Assembly (NCBI RefSeq): GCF_026283955.1
Contig: NZ_JAPDPE010000025.1
Location: 1-47,603, forward strand
Reading direction: 5' to 3'
Source: Dyella silvatica
GTDB lineage: Bacteria > Pseudomonadota > Gammaproteobacteria > Xanthomonadales > Rhodanobacteraceae
Length of the DNA: 47,603 nucleotides
Made by a program: the position numbers and the translations under genes. The notes beneath the pieces were generated by a model. It did no database searches, was not told where the DNA came from, and saw only the letters and a program-made list of their open reading frames with translations. Position 1 is the first letter of the stretch. Every line of letters starts with the position of its first letter. Positions 31,831 to 42,670 of the stretch are shown here, piece by piece.

Positions 31831-32469
31831 TTATTTGCCCTGCGCCGGTTCGGCAGCGGGTGGGGGCGTAGGCGTGGTTGCGGGCGGTGTGGCCGGCGCG
31901 GCCGGCTTGGCCGTGGCGGGCTTGGGCTTGGGCAGGAAGGTACCCGAGACCAGCTTTTGACCGGCCGACTCGCCGGTGATCAGGCTGGTGTCGGTGTTGT
32001 AGGTGAGCTTGTCGCCGTGAAATTCGCCACGAGTCGCCTGCGTCACCACGGCGTTGCCGGTGAGTACGGCAATACCGTTGATATTGTCGTAGTCGAGGGT
32101 GGCGGCATCGCCTTGCATCAGATTGTTGTTTTCATCGAGCTGCTGGATGTGTGCGGGGGTGCCGGGCGTGCCGGTGACCACCACGCGCGAAATCTGCTGG
32201 TCGGCATCCAGGTGAATCTTGGCCACGGCGCCGGTCACGACCAGGGTGCCCTGGGTGATTTTTACATTGCCGGTCAGCGTGCTGATGGTGTTGGGCGCAT
32301 TGAACGCCTCGGTGGATTTGGCCACGTAGTCCATCGGCTTCTGGCGGTCTTCCTTCTTGGCCAGGGCGGGCTGCGTGATGAGCAGGCCGAGGCACAGCAA
32401 GCCGAAGCCTTGCAGGGCCAGACCTTTAAGACTTGGGTTTGCGCGGCGGGAACGAGCCGTGGCTTTCAT
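31831..32469 (-). CDS. lptA: LPS transport periplasmic protein LptA
   Basis: LptA forms the periplasmic beta-jellyroll bridge for LPS. 212 residues: signal peptide (basic start, LCLGLLITQPALA, cleavage near residue 37), OstA/LptA domain (about 45-175) with TLTGNVKITQGTLVVTG and YDNINGIAVLTGNAVV, then a Pro/Ala/Thr-rich tail of some 33 residues not present in E. coli LptA. The start at 32469 (MKATARSRR) is preferred to the frame from 32505; it overlaps lptC by 44 bases. Confidence 0.93.
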   Translation of the reverse strand: MKATARSRRANPSLKGLALQGFGLLCLGLLITQPALAKKEDRQKPMDYVAKSTEAFNAPNTISTLTGNVKITQGTLVVTGAVAKIHLDADQQISRVVVTGTPGTPAHIQQLDENNNLMQGDAATLDYDNINGIAVLTGNAVVTQATRGEFHGDKLTYNTDTSLITGESAGQKLVSGTFLPKPKPATAKPAAPATPPATTPTPPPAAEPAQGK

Positions 32470-33028
32470 CGAGCAGCTCCAGATGATTATCGTTGAGGTT
32501 GGCACGCATGCCGACGCCGTTCATTCTACTGTCGCCTTGCGTCATCTGTGCCGACGCGGCGGTTTCCATGCGGTTTTCTTTTGGCCAGGCGGTGACGTCG
32601 GTGGTGTGCAGGTCCGCCGCCGGTCCATCGGCATAAGCGGGGCGATGCATATAAACCGGCCCTTGCAGCTTGAGCAGGGTGCCGGCCTTGTCGACCCAGC
32701 CGTAAAGCGATTCGCCTTCCCAGTTGGGCACGGTCGGCTCGTTGGAAGGCAGCTCGAATTTTGGCGTGTTGATATACAGCGACTCGTCGCCTTCGCGGCG
32801 CTCCAGGTGCGGCGCGTGCATGCGAAAGCTGGGCAGGCCGTCGACGTCGTAGGCGTACAGCTTGAAATTGGTCAGGGTGTAGCCGGAGCGCGGCGGGCCG
32901 ACGAATTCGTTGACCTTGGGCGCAGGGGCGATCCACCAGTACAGAAATTGCACCAGGGCGGTGGCCAGTCCGAGCAGGACGATTGCTGTCGGTAGGCCGC
33001 GATCACGCAGAAAGCCGGGGAGCTTCAT
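32426..33028 (-). CDS. lptC: LPS export protein LptC
   Basis: A 200-residue bitopic protein: N-terminal helix (about 12-32, LPTAIVLLGLATALVQFLYWW) and periplasmic LptC jellyroll domain. It hands LPS from LptFG to LptA. The ATG at 33028 overlaps the kdsC stop (ATGA), and 41 in-frame codons above it lie inside kdsC, so they are left out. Its end overlaps lptA. Confidence 0.93.
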   Translation of the reverse strand: MKLPGFLRDRGLPTAIVLLGLATALVQFLYWWIAPAPKVNEFVGPPRSGYTLTNFKLYAYDVDGLPSFRMHAPHLERREGDESLYINTPKFELPSNEPTVPNWEGESLYGWVDKAGTLLKLQGPVYMHRPAYADGPAADLHTTDVTAWPKENRMETAASAQMTQGDSRMNGVGMRANLNDNHLELLDESHGSFPPRKPKS

Positions 33029-33576
33029 TGCCAATGTGCTCGTTCTGCAGCGCTTTTGCCTTGCGCGGCGAGGATCAGGTCGCAAACCTCGCGCGCGGCG
33101 CCTTTGCCGCCTTTGCGCTCTGTTTGCCAATGCGCCTGTTCGGCAACCCATGGGTGAGCATTGGCTACCGCCACGGCGAGTCCGACGATGTTCATCGGCG
33201 GCAGGTCGGGCAGGTCGTCGCCGACGAAGGCGGCTTGATCCGGGGTCAGTTTCAAGGCGTCGAGCAGCTCCAGCAAGCAGGCGCGCTTGTCGTTCTGGCC
33301 CTGGTAGACGTGGTTGATATCCAGCTCTTCGGCACGCAGGGCGACCGGATGGCTGATGCGTGCCGAGATGATCGCCACCTGCACGCCGTTGGCTTGCAAG
33401 CGCTTCAGCCCAAGGCCGTCGTGCACGTGGAATACCTTGGTTTCATGGCCACCTTCGCTGTACCACAACCGGCCATCGGTGAGGGTGCCGTCCACGTCGA
33501 AGACCGCGACGCGAATTTTTGCGGCACGGGCAAGCAGGTCGGCAGGAAGCTGAGCGAGATAAGGGGTAGGCGGCAC
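33025..33576 (-). CDS. kdsC: KDO-8-phosphate phosphatase KdsC
   Basis: A HAD-superfamily C0-type phosphatase of 183 residues. Motif I is FDVDGTLTDG (nucleophile Asp about 26), motif III Lys and motif IV GDDLPDLP. It removes phosphate from KDO-8-P to give KDO for inner-core LPS. It lies between kdsD, which supplies arabinose-5-phosphate, and lptC. Confidence 0.96.
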   Translation of the reverse strand: MPPTPYLAQLPADLLARAAKIRVAVFDVDGTLTDGRLWYSEGGHETKVFHVHDGLGLKRLQANGVQVAIISARISHPVALRAEELDINHVYQGQNDKRACLLELLDALKLTPDQAAFVGDDLPDLPPMNIVGLAVAVANAHPWVAEQAHWQTERKGGKGAAREVCDLILAAQGKSAAERAHWQ

Positions 33577-33632
33577 GAGGCGGGTCTAAGTGAGGGAGTG
33601 GAAGGGGCGCTGGGCTGCCCCTGAGTCAGCTA

Positions 33633-34661
33633 TCAGACCACGCGGGCGCGGAGCAGATCATGAATGTTCAACGCGCCAACGACGCGGTGTTCGTGGTCGA
33701 CCACCAGCAGAGCGTGAATCTGGTGCTTTTCCATCAACTGGGCCGCCTCGATCGCCAGTTTGTCGGCGCTGATGGTCTTCGGGCCGCGGGTCATCAGCGA
33801 GGCGACAGTGGCGCCGCGCAAATCCACGCCGACGTCATCCAGTGCGCGGCGCAAGTCACCGTCGGTGAACACGCCCAGCAGGTGGTTTTCGGCGTCGACC
33901 ACGGCGGTCATGCCCAGGTGCTTGCGGGTCATTTCGACCAGGGCCTGGGTCAGGCTGGCATCCTGGGTGACGACCGGGATGCCGTCGCCGGTATGCATCA
34001 CATCACTGATATGCATCAGCAGGCGGCGGCCAAGGCTGCCGGCGGGGTGCGAGCGGGCGAAATCTTCCGAGGTGAAGCCGCGGGCTTCCAGCAGGGCAAT
34101 CGCCAGCGCATCGCCCATGACCAGGGCGGCGGTGGTGCTGGCGGTGGGGGCCAGCCCCAGCGGGCACGCCTCGACGGAGATGCTGGTGTCCAGGTGCAAG
34201 TCGGCCTGAGTCGCCAGTGAGGACTGTTCGTTGCCGGTGATGGCAATCAGCGGGATGCCTTGGCGCTTGATCACCGGCAAGATGAATAACACCTCATCGC
34301 TTTCGCCGGAGTTGGACAGGGCCAGCACCACGTCCTGCGGCAAGATCATGCCCAGGTCGCCATGGCTGGCTTCGCCCGGGTGGACGAAGAACGCCGGGGT
34401 ACCGGTCGAGGCGAGGGTGGCGGCGATCTTGCGCCCCACATGCCCGGATTTGCCCATGCCGGTCACCACGACTCGCCCGGCGCAACCGAGAATCAACCGG
34501 CAAGCCTCGACAAAGGCCTGGCCAATGCGCGGCTCCAGCGCGTGGATCGCTGCGGCTTCGGTGGCGATGACGGTGCGCGCACTGCGCACCAGCGCCTCGC
34601 CGTTGATGGCCGTGGCTGGCTCGGGGGCGGGCTTAGTGGGGCTGGCAATGTGTGCGTTCAT
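33633..34661 (-). CDS. kdsD: Arabinose-5-phosphate isomerase KdsD
   Basis: Turns ribulose-5-phosphate into arabinose-5-phosphate, the first step to KDO. 342 residues: SIS domain (about 45-185, VVTGMGKSGHVGRKIAATLASTG in parts, HPGEASHGDLGM) and two CBS domains (about 220-342). First gene of the minus-strand kdsD-kdsC-lptC-lptA-lptB-rpoN-hpf series. The 289-base gap to ibaG holds the divergent promoters; I see no further gene there. Confidence 0.96.
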   Translation of the reverse strand: MNAHIASPTKPAPEPATAINGEALVRSARTVIATEAAAIHALEPRIGQAFVEACRLILGCAGRVVVTGMGKSGHVGRKIAATLASTGTPAFFVHPGEASHGDLGMILPQDVVLALSNSGESDEVLFILPVIKRQGIPLIAITGNEQSSLATQADLHLDTSISVEACPLGLAPTASTTAALVMGDALAIALLEARGFTSEDFARSHPAGSLGRRLLMHISDVMHTGDGIPVVTQDASLTQALVEMTRKHLGMTAVVDAENHLLGVFTDGDLRRALDDVGVDLRGATVASLMTRGPKTISADKLAIEAAQLMEKHQIHALLVVDHEHRVVGALNIHDLLRARVV

Positions 34662-34950
34662 GCATCCTCGGGAGTTGGTCGAACCGGTAAGTCATCACGG
34701 CGCGGGGCGAATGATAGTCTTTCATCTCACTACCCTGTGATTCATCGCATAAACACTGGCCTGGCCGGTGTCGGTCGGCGCTTGCCGGCTGGTCGGAAGC
34801 TTAACCTGTCGTTTCTGTGACAGAAGATTTCCATTACCATGGCACATTCGCATTTTACCGTCATATAACGACGCATTGGGTTCGGTTTGCCTCGAATTCA
34901 CGCCGTTGTTGTACAGCTTTTCCCAGTAGATATTCCAAGTAGGAACCCCC

Positions 34951-36500
<1,550 letters not shown>

Positions 36501-36540
36501 TGATGGCGGCGTAGCCGAGGGTGCTGTCGCCCCCGGATAT

Positions 36541-36568
36541 AAAACGGGCCGCATATGCGGCCCGTTTT
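36541..36568. terminator. Perfect bidirectional terminator between murA and DUF3108 gene
   Basis: AAAACGGGCCGCAT-ATGCGGCCCGTTTT is a perfect 28-base palindrome with A/T runs at both ends, 40 bases after murA and 32 bases after the end of the convergent DUF3108 gene. Confidence 0.9.
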
Positions 36569-36600
36569 GCTTGCAGATCTGCGAGATGGGATGTTTGGCT

Positions 36601-37320
36601 TTACGGCTGGCGATAGCTCACCAGTTGCAGCACCAGATTACCGCCATCGCTTTGTGCCAGTTTTACCGGCACCGGATACTTCTGCGGTACATACCAGGCG
36701 TTGAACGATTTGTCGGCATCGGCGCGCTCCACCCGCACGGCCTGGAACTGACCTGCCGGTACCTTCACGCTATCTTTGCCGGCGACCTTGAATTGCTGAT
36801 TCTCGACGTTGTGCCTGACCGCGACAGGCAGCGTTACGGCTTGCTTGCCGTCACGTAGCGCCAGGCCGACCGCGAAAGGGGCGAGGTTGCGATCGATCAG
36901 GCCGGGAACGCTGGCGTAGACAGTTGGCCCCTTGCCTTCGTCCACGCTGACCTGGTTGGTGGTCCAGTCGACCTTGATGTGTCGTTGTTTGTTTTTGATC
37001 GCAGCGTTCAAACGGTAGTCGTAGCTTTCCGTTTCCGCGCTGCCCTGGTTCCAGCGAAAATGTGTGGTTTCATTCGAGCTCGCACCCAGCGCGGCTGCCA
37101 TGCCCGAGGTGCCTTGCGTCTGGTTGCTGTATTCCCAGTGGTTGTCGCCGCTGGAGGTCAGATGCAAGGTAGCTTCGCCAATCGCCTCGCCACCCTGTAA
37201 CACCTGATAGGTCGCGGTGAAGGGTGTTGGTGTGGAGGGGGCGGTGGCAGCGAAGGCTGCGCTGGTTGAGAGGGCCAGCACCAGGCCGGCGAGTTTGCGG
37301 GGTGATGTGAGGGTCGTCAT
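36601..37320 (-). CDS. Exported DUF3108 protein
   Basis: A 239-residue periplasmic protein: signal peptide (ending [10 protein letters not shown], about residue 25), then a DUF3108 domain seen from [18 protein letters not shown] and [11 protein letters not shown]. Family members are predicted beta-rich lipid-binding envelope proteins without proven function; the gene commonly lies by purN in Xanthomonadales and Burkholderiales. A 13-base tandem repeat (37405-37431) lies 85 bases upstream. Confidence 0.85.
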   Translation of the reverse strand: MTTLTSPRKLAGLVLALSTSAAFAATAPSTPTPFTATYQVLQGGEAIGEATLHLTSSGDNHWEYSNQTQGTSGMAAALGASSNETTHFRWNQGSAETESYDYRLNAAIKNKQRHIKVDWTTNQVSVDEGKGPTVYASVPGLIDRNLAPFAVGLALRDGKQAVTLPVAVRHNVENQQFKVAGKDSVKVPAGQFQAVRVERADADKSFNAWYVPQKYPVPVKLAQSDGGNLVLQLVSYRQP

Positions 37321-37404
37321 GAGGACCGCAGTCTACGCTGCACAGCTGAACGTGTGATGGAGCACAACGCAGGTTGCTGGTGTGCGTCGTGACCCCAGCA
37401 TCGC

Positions 37405-37431
37405 CGATGCAAATTGAGCGATGCGAATTGA
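37405..37431. promoter_or_regulatory. Tandem direct repeat upstream of DUF3108 gene
   Basis: CGATGCAAATTGA and CGATGCGAATTGA follow each other with one base between, a 14-base period. This lies in the 146-base gap between purN and the DUF3108 gene. A direct-repeat operator is possible; no regulator is adjacent. Confidence 0.35.
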
Positions 37432-37466
37432 TGGAGTTCGCGTCGCTGACCGATGACCTGCAGCCA

Positions 37467-38132
37467 TCAACCGATGAGTTGATCGCCTTGCAAACGCAAA
37501 GGAGCTGACAGCTGCCGACCATCGAATGCAACGCCATCGGGCGAAGCCAGCTGCAGGCGCTTGTCGGCGATCAGCTTGAGCACGGCGGGCAATAGGCGGT
37601 GTTCATAAGGCAGCAAGCGTTGCGCCAGGGTGTGCTCGTCATCGCCGGGCTGTATGGCCAGGCGTGCCTGGGCAATCACCGGGCCGCCATCCAGCTCGGC
37701 GGTGACATAGTGCACGCTGACTCCGTGCTCGGCGTCGCCTGCTTCCAGTGCGCGACGGTGCGTGTGCAGGCCGCGATATTTGGGCAGTAGGGAGGGATGG
37801 ATATTGATCATGCGGCCGACCCAGGGCTTGAGTGCCTGGCCGTCGATGATGCGCATAAAGCCGGCGAGCACCAGCACATCGGCGCCGCAGCCATCGAGCC
37901 GGGCAAACAGATCCAGGTCAAACGCAAGACGGTCTGCATAGGCGCGCGGGTTGAGCACCAAGGTAGGAATGCCCGCCGCTTCCGCCAGGCGAAGTGCGCC
38001 CGCGTTGGCCTTGTCGCTGGCGACCAGCACAAACTCGACCGGCAACTCGCCGCGTTCATGCGCGGCGAGCAAGGCGGCCAGATTGCTGCCGCGCCCGGAG
38101 GCGAGTACGGCGATACGAAGTGGCGAGGACAT
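37467..38132 (-). CDS. purN: Phosphoribosylglycinamide formyltransferase PurN
   Basis: Folate-dependent GAR transformylase, 221 residues. Motifs: GRGSNLAALL near the N-terminus (phosphate loop), FMRIIDG, INIHPSLLPKYRG (catalytic Asn-His-Ser) and GVSVHYVTAELDGGPVIAQ (catalytic Asp). Third step of IMP synthesis. Lies 18 bases after purM. Confidence 0.96.
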   Translation of the reverse strand: MSSPLRIAVLASGRGSNLAALLAAHERGELPVEFVLVASDKANAGALRLAEAAGIPTLVLNPRAYADRLAFDLDLFARLDGCGADVLVLAGFMRIIDGQALKPWVGRMINIHPSLLPKYRGLHTHRRALEAGDAEHGVSVHYVTAELDGGPVIAQARLAIQPGDDEHTLAQRLLPYEHRLLPAVLKLIADKRLQLASPDGVAFDGRQLSAPLRLQGDQLIG

Positions 38133-38150
38133 GCGCGGGGCTGCAGTCGG

Positions 38151-39179
38151 TCAGCCGATATGCACGCGTTCATCGCCCTGGGCTGGCACGATTTCACCGA
38201 TCACCCGGCTATCCAGGCCGTGCTTGCTCAGCAGGGCGCTGGCGGCGGCAGCGTTCTCGCGCGACAGAATTACCGTGAAGCCGATACCGCAATTGAAGGT
38301 GCGCCACATCTCTTCGCGAGCGACGTTGCCTTCACGCATCAGCCACTCGAACACCGGCGGTAGCACGATGCTGGAAGCATCCAGGGCCACGCCGAGGTTT
38401 TGCGGAACCACGCGGATGATGTTTTCTTTCAGTCCGCCGCCGGTGATATGCGCCATGCCATGCACGGGCTGGCTCTTGAGCAGATCCAGCATCGCTTTGA
38501 CGTAAATCGTGGTCGGCGCCATCAGCGCATCGGCCAGGGTCACGCCGCCTAGGTCGAGGTCCAGTGGGCGGCCGGCACGGTCGACAATCTTGCGGATCAA
38601 CGAATAGCCATTGGAATGCGGGCCGGACGAAGCCACGCCGAGAATGACATCGCCGCTGACAATCGCCTCGCCACTGAGCAGGGCCGACTTCTCCACTGCG
38701 CCGACCGTAAACCCGGCCAGGTCGTACTCGCCCGGCGGATACATATCCGGCATTTCGGCGGTTTCACCGCCGATCAGTGCGCAACCGGCCAGTTCGCAGC
38801 CTTTGGCGATGCCACCGACCACCGCGACCGTGGTGTCCACGTCCAGCTTGCCGGTGGCGAAATAATCGAGGAAGAACAAAGGTTCGGCGCCTTGCACCAG
38901 CACATCGTTGACGCACATGCCGACCAGGTCGATGCCGATGGTGTCGTGGCGGCCCAGTTGCTGCGCCAGCTTGAGCTTGGTGCCCACGCCATCGGTGCCG
39001 GAGACCAGGACGGGCTCTTTATAACGGCCGCTTAGATCGAACAATCCGCCGAAGCCACCCAGCCCACCCATAACCTCCGGGCGAAATGTGCGCTTGACCA
39101 AGGGCTTGATGCGTTCGACCACAGCATTGCCCGCGTCGATGTTGACGCCAGCGGCGCGGTAGGTAAGGGCGTCGGACAT
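38151..39179 (-). CDS. purM: Phosphoribosylformylglycinamidine cyclo-ligase PurM
   Basis: AIR synthetase, 342 residues, fifth step of purine synthesis. Seen from [16 protein letters not shown], the [13 protein letters not shown] loop, [26 protein letters not shown] and [16 protein letters not shown]. First gene of the purM-purN pair. Its promoter region (39180-39502) is filled with G-rich and T-rich repeats. Confidence 0.97.
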   Translation of the reverse strand: MSDALTYRAAGVNIDAGNAVVERIKPLVKRTFRPEVMGGLGGFGGLFDLSGRYKEPVLVSGTDGVGTKLKLAQQLGRHDTIGIDLVGMCVNDVLVQGAEPLFFLDYFATGKLDVDTTVAVVGGIAKGCELAGCALIGGETAEMPDMYPPGEYDLAGFTVGAVEKSALLSGEAIVSGDVILGVASSGPHSNGYSLIRKIVDRAGRPLDLDLGGVTLADALMAPTTIYVKAMLDLLKSQPVHGMAHITGGGLKENIIRVVPQNLGVALDASSIVLPPVFEWLMREGNVAREEMWRTFNCGIGFTVILSRENAAAASALLSKHGLDSRVIGEIVPAQGDERVHIG

Positions 39180-39247
39180 AGCGGAACCGGGCGTGAAGAA
39201 ACGACGAATGATAGCAGGATGTGGGGTAGGGCTTGGAGGTTAAGAGC

Positions 39248-39294
39248 GGGGAATGGAGTCGAAGGCGGGGAACAGGGAATGGGGGGCGGGGAAC
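39248..39294 (+). repeat. G-rich arm of repeat site 3
   Basis: Runs of three to six G separated by short AAC/AAT spacers (for example GGGGAACAGGG, then AATGGGGGGCGGGG) lie 69-115 bases upstream of purM. Four G-runs close together would allow a G-quadruplex on the plus strand. Confidence 0.7.
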
Positions 39295-39326
39295 ACGAAG
39301 GTCGAGTGGTGGTGATGGTGCAGCGC

Positions 39327-39393
39327 TCTTTTTGATCTTTTTGTCTTTTTTGCTTTTTTCTCTTGCTTTTTAGCTCCTGCTTTTTACGCTTTT
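39327..39393. repeat. T-rich tract between G-rich arms
   Basis: Seven runs of four to six T (A-tracts on the other strand) are spaced roughly 8-14 bases apart. Such spacing can bend DNA. The tract joins the two arms of repeat site 3. Confidence 0.6.
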
Positions 39394-39454
39394 CCCCGTT
39401 CCCCGTTCCCCGTTCCCCGTTCCCCGTTCCCCGTTCCCCGTTCCCCGTTCCCCG
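39394..39454 (-). repeat. Eight-copy CCCCGTT heptamer array (site 3)
   Basis: Eight perfect tandem copies of CCCCGTT (39394-39449) plus a partial ninth. The minus strand reads GGGGAAC repeated, an ideal G-quadruplex pattern with three-base loops. It ends 49 bases before the DUF2066 start. The unit is not a multiple of three and can gain or lose copies by slippage. Confidence 0.9.
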
Positions 39455-39502
39455 CCCGGATGGACGCTGCCGCCTGGATTGGGCAGACTCCCGGCAGTTT
39501 CC

Positions 39503-40531
39503 ATGGATGTACTTATGCTTATGCGCTTGCCACGTCTGCTCATCGTCAGCTTATGCCTGGGCCTGCTGGGGCTGGGGTTCTTCGCCGCACCGCGGGTGGG
39601 GCATGCCCAGGGCCAGGTTTCGCCGTATACGGTGATCGTGCCGGTCAAGGACACCAGTGAAGCGCAGCGCGATGAGGCGTTTGGCGTCGCTTTAAGCCAG
39701 GTCATGGTGCGGGTCGCCGGCGGCCAGGATTTGCGCAGCAAGGCCGGTTACGCCGACGCGCTGAAAAATGCCCCGGGCATGGTGCAGCAATACCACTACC
39801 AGCGCGGTAGCCCGGCGCAGGGGGGCATCAACCTGCAGGTGATTTTCGACCAGGGCGCGGTGCAGCGGGCGGTGTCGCAGATGGGGGTTGCCAGCAACTC
39901 GGCAAGCAAGCCGCCGGTGCTATTGCTGGTGCGCGACCAGGACGGCAGCGTCTTGACCCGCGATGCGCTGGGCGCGCTGGCGCAGACTGCGGCCACTCGC
40001 GGATACAGCGTGGTGCTGGCTGATCCGTCCAAGGTCGCCGATACGCCGACGGTAAGCAATGCTGATCCCGAAGAACTGGTAACGCTGGCGCGTCAATACA
40101 AAACCGGCTTGATCCTGCTGGGTCAGTTGCGCAGCAATACGGCGGACTGGAACCTGGTCTCGGGTGGCCCACAGCAACGCTGGACCAGCAATGCAGCCGA
40201 CAATATGGCGCTGCTCTCCGATGCGGGCAATGCGCTGGCCGACCGTCTAGGCAAACAACTTAATGTCATCGGCGCAGGCAATATCGACGGCAAGGTGTGG
40301 GTGTCGGACGTGCGTTCGGCGATGGACTACGCAAACTTGCTGGCGGCGTTGCGCGCCGACCCGATGGTGCATCAGGTGGTGACGCTGAGCGCGCAAGGCG
40401 ATGGCATGTTGCTTGGCGTAAAGGCTGGGCTGCCGATGACCTCTCTCGCGGCCAATCTCACGGCCGATGGCCGGTTATTGCAGGCCGATGCACATAGCGG
40501 CGCGGACATCAGCCTGCGCTGGGTTCACTAA
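39503..40531 (+). CDS. Exported DUF2066 protein
   Basis: A 342-residue protein, signal peptide at the N-terminus (MRLPRLLIVSLCLGLLGLGFF, cleavage near HAQG). The DUF2066 domain is seen in YTVIVPVKDTSEAQRDEAF and ALSQVMVRVAGGQD. It is common beside purM/hda in gammaproteobacteria; function unknown. Several starts (39503, 39515, 39521) are close together; the first Met is annotated. It is divergent from purM across the repeat region. Confidence 0.85.
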   Translation: MDVLMLMRLPRLLIVSLCLGLLGLGFFAAPRVGHAQGQVSPYTVIVPVKDTSEAQRDEAFGVALSQVMVRVAGGQDLRSKAGYADALKNAPGMVQQYHYQRGSPAQGGINLQVIFDQGAVQRAVSQMGVASNSASKPPVLLLVRDQDGSVLTRDALGALAQTAATRGYSVVLADPSKVADTPTVSNADPEELVTLARQYKTGLILLGQLRSNTADWNLVSGGPQQRWTSNAADNMALLSDAGNALADRLGKQLNVIGAGNIDGKVWVSDVRSAMDYANLLAALRADPMVHQVVTLSAQGDGMLLGVKAGLPMTSLAANLTADGRLLQADAHSGADISLRWVH

Positions 40532-40723
40532 CCGGCCGTAGGTTGCCTTGCCATAGGCGGTTCAGGCTTAGGCCGCGCGGGCCGACGCGCGGTAGCGGAC
40601 ATCGCCGGCCTCGCCCTTGTGGATTCGCATGGCTATTGGCTCAGCGCAGCATGCGCTGACAGCCGCGGCGACATAGGCGACACTTGCGGACCGGCTCCGC
40701 TACTCACCGAGACCTTTTCGCCG

Positions 40724-41920
40724 ATGAATCCGCTGCCATCCATGAGCCACGACTCCTCTCGCCGCTGGCAAATGCTTGCGATTGCCGCGGGCATCTTCTA
40801 CGTGCTTTGGCTGTTGTCGCCGGTGCTGATGCCCTTTGCATTCGCCGGCATGATGGCCTACCTGGGCGATCCATTGGCCGATCGTCTCGAACGGCTCGGC
40901 ATGGGGCGCACGCTGGCGGTAAGCATCGTATTCATCGTGCTGGTGTTGGTGGCGGTGGGCGCGTTGTTGTTATTGATCCCGCTGATTTCCGGGCAGGTCG
41001 ATAACCTGGTGCAAAATCTGCCGCGCTACGCCGATTGGGTGCATAAAACCGCGTTGCCATGGGTGGAAGCCAAATTGCACCTGGATGCACATGCATTCGA
41101 TTCCAGTCGCCTGGTGGCGGCGATCAAGGAGCACATCGGTTCAATCGGCGAGGTGGCATCGACGGTGCTGGGGCAGATCTCGCGCTCCAGTCTTGGCGTG
41201 GTGATGTGGCTGACCAATCTGGTGCTGATCCCGGTCGTGGCGTTTTATTTGCTGCGCGACTGGGATCGTCTGGTGGCGTGGATCGATGGCATTCTGCCGC
41301 GTTCGATCGAGCCGACCATTGCGCATCTGGCGCGCGAGGCCGACAAAGTGCTGGGCGCGTTTGTTCGCGGCCAGCTGTTGGTGATGTTGGCGTTGGGCAT
41401 TTTCTACGGTGCCGCGCTGTCCATTGCCGGTCTTTCCGTGGGGCCGTTGATCGGCATGGTCGCTGGCTTGCTCAGCTTCGTGCCTTACCTGGGTTTTATT
41501 GTCGGCTTTGGCTCGGCCTTGATCGCCGTGCTGGTGCAATACGGCGACTGGACCCATGTATTGATTGTGATCGGCATCTTTGTCGTCGGCCAGCTGCTGG
41601 AGGGTTATGTGCTGGTTCCGCGCCTGGTGGGCGAGAAGATCGGCCTGCATCCGGTGGCGGTGATTTTTGCCGTGTTGGCGGGTGGCTATCTATTTGGTTT
41701 TCTCGGCGTACTCCTGGCGCTGCCCGCAGCCTCGGTCATCATGGTGCTGTTGCGCTATCTGGCTGATCGCTATCGGCATAGCCAGCTCTACACCGAAGAG
41801 GGGCCGACCGATCCGGTGATCGCCGACGTCGAGGTAACCGTGGAGACCGCCCATGGCCGCGTCGCGACCGAAACCGTCGTGACTTCGGCAAGCGACGACG
41901 GCGCACGCACACCACGATGA
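40724..41920 (+). CDS. AI-2E family (PerM-like) permease
   Basis: About 398 residues, with some eight membrane helices arranged as in the AI-2 exporter (AI-2E, PF01594) family, and the segment FVPYLGFIVGFGSALIAVLVQ. Members export autoinducer-2 or act as sodium/proton antiporters; substrate is not known here. The start at 40724 is chosen with 40742 as an alternative; the frame extends to 40619 without a ribosome site. The stop overlaps hda (ATGA), showing coupling. Confidence 0.83.
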   Translation: MNPLPSMSHDSSRRWQMLAIAAGIFYVLWLLSPVLMPFAFAGMMAYLGDPLADRLERLGMGRTLAVSIVFIVLVLVAVGALLLLIPLISGQVDNLVQNLPRYADWVHKTALPWVEAKLHLDAHAFDSSRLVAAIKEHIGSIGEVASTVLGQISRSSLGVVMWLTNLVLIPVVAFYLLRDWDRLVAWIDGILPRSIEPTIAHLAREADKVLGAFVRGQLLVMLALGIFYGAALSIAGLSVGPLIGMVAGLLSFVPYLGFIVGFGSALIAVLVQYGDWTHVLIVIGIFVVGQLLEGYVLVPRLVGEKIGLHPVAVIFAVLAGGYLFGFLGVLLALPAASVIMVLLRYLADRYRHSQLYTEEGPTDPVIADVEVTVETAHGRVATETVVTSASDDGARTPR

Positions 41921-42615
41921 TTCCGCAATTACCGCTTGCCTTGCGCTGGCCACGCCGCCAGCGTTTTGAACATTTCTATGCTGGCGCCAACGCCGTTACT
42001 CTGGCTGCGGTGGAGTCGCTGGCGCGCGAACCCGGCTCACCCTGGCTATATCTGAGCGGCCCCAGTGGCAGTGGTAAAAGCCATCTTTTGATGGCGACCT
42101 GTCAGGCCGCCAATGAAACGGGTCGCACAGTGCAATATCTGCCGCTCGCCAGCCTGCGCGATAAGGCGGCGGCGATTCGTGGCGTGGCCGGCAGCGAACT
42201 TTTGGCGCTGGATGATCTTGGCGCCATTGCCGGCGATCGCGAAGCCGAGCATGCCTTGTTCGATCTCTACAACCAGACCAAGGCCGAAGGTGCGGCGATG
42301 CTGTTCGCCGCTGAGGCGCTGCCGGCATCGCTAGGCCTGGGCTTGCCCGATTTGCGCTCGCGTCTTGGTGCTTGCCAGCAAGTGCTGCTGAAGCCGCTGG
42401 ACGATGCCGAGCGGCGTACCGTGCTGAAAAATCAGGCGGCGGTTCGTGGCATCGAGCTGGACGAAACCGTGCTGGACTGGCTATTCGCCCGTTATGCGCG
42501 CGACCTTGGCGCATTGCTCGATCTGCTCGACCGGCTGGATCAGGCCTCGCTCGCCGCGCAGCGTCGCGTGACCGTACATTTTTTGCGCAACTTGCTGCGC
42601 GAAGGGAACGCCTAG
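41917..42615 (+). CDS. hda: DnaA regulatory inactivator Hda
   Basis: Hda is an AAA+ protein that, with the sliding clamp, triggers ATP hydrolysis by DnaA after initiation. 232 residues: N-terminal clamp-binding motif QLPLAL (residues 4-9), Walker A GPSGSGKS (about 47-54), Walker B LLALDDLG, and Arg finger region RFARDLGALL. It is coupled to the permease upstream by a 4-base overlap. Confidence 0.93.
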   Translation: MIPQLPLALRWPRRQRFEHFYAGANAVTLAAVESLAREPGSPWLYLSGPSGSGKSHLLMATCQAANETGRTVQYLPLASLRDKAAAIRGVAGSELLALDDLGAIAGDREAEHALFDLYNQTKAEGAAMLFAAEALPASLGLGLPDLRSRLGACQQVLLKPLDDAERRTVLKNQAAVRGIELDETVLDWLFARYARDLGALLDLLDRLDQASLAAQRRVTVHFLRNLLREGNA

Positions 42616-42670
42616 TCCTTGTCCGCTGTCGGCATGACGGTTCCCGTTTCAACTCTGGCGTGAGGGTTCC

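Noticed and set aside
34840-34856. Sigma-54 promoter-like TGGCAC upstream of ibaG
   Set aside because: The GG and GC elements are not at the required 10-base spacing.
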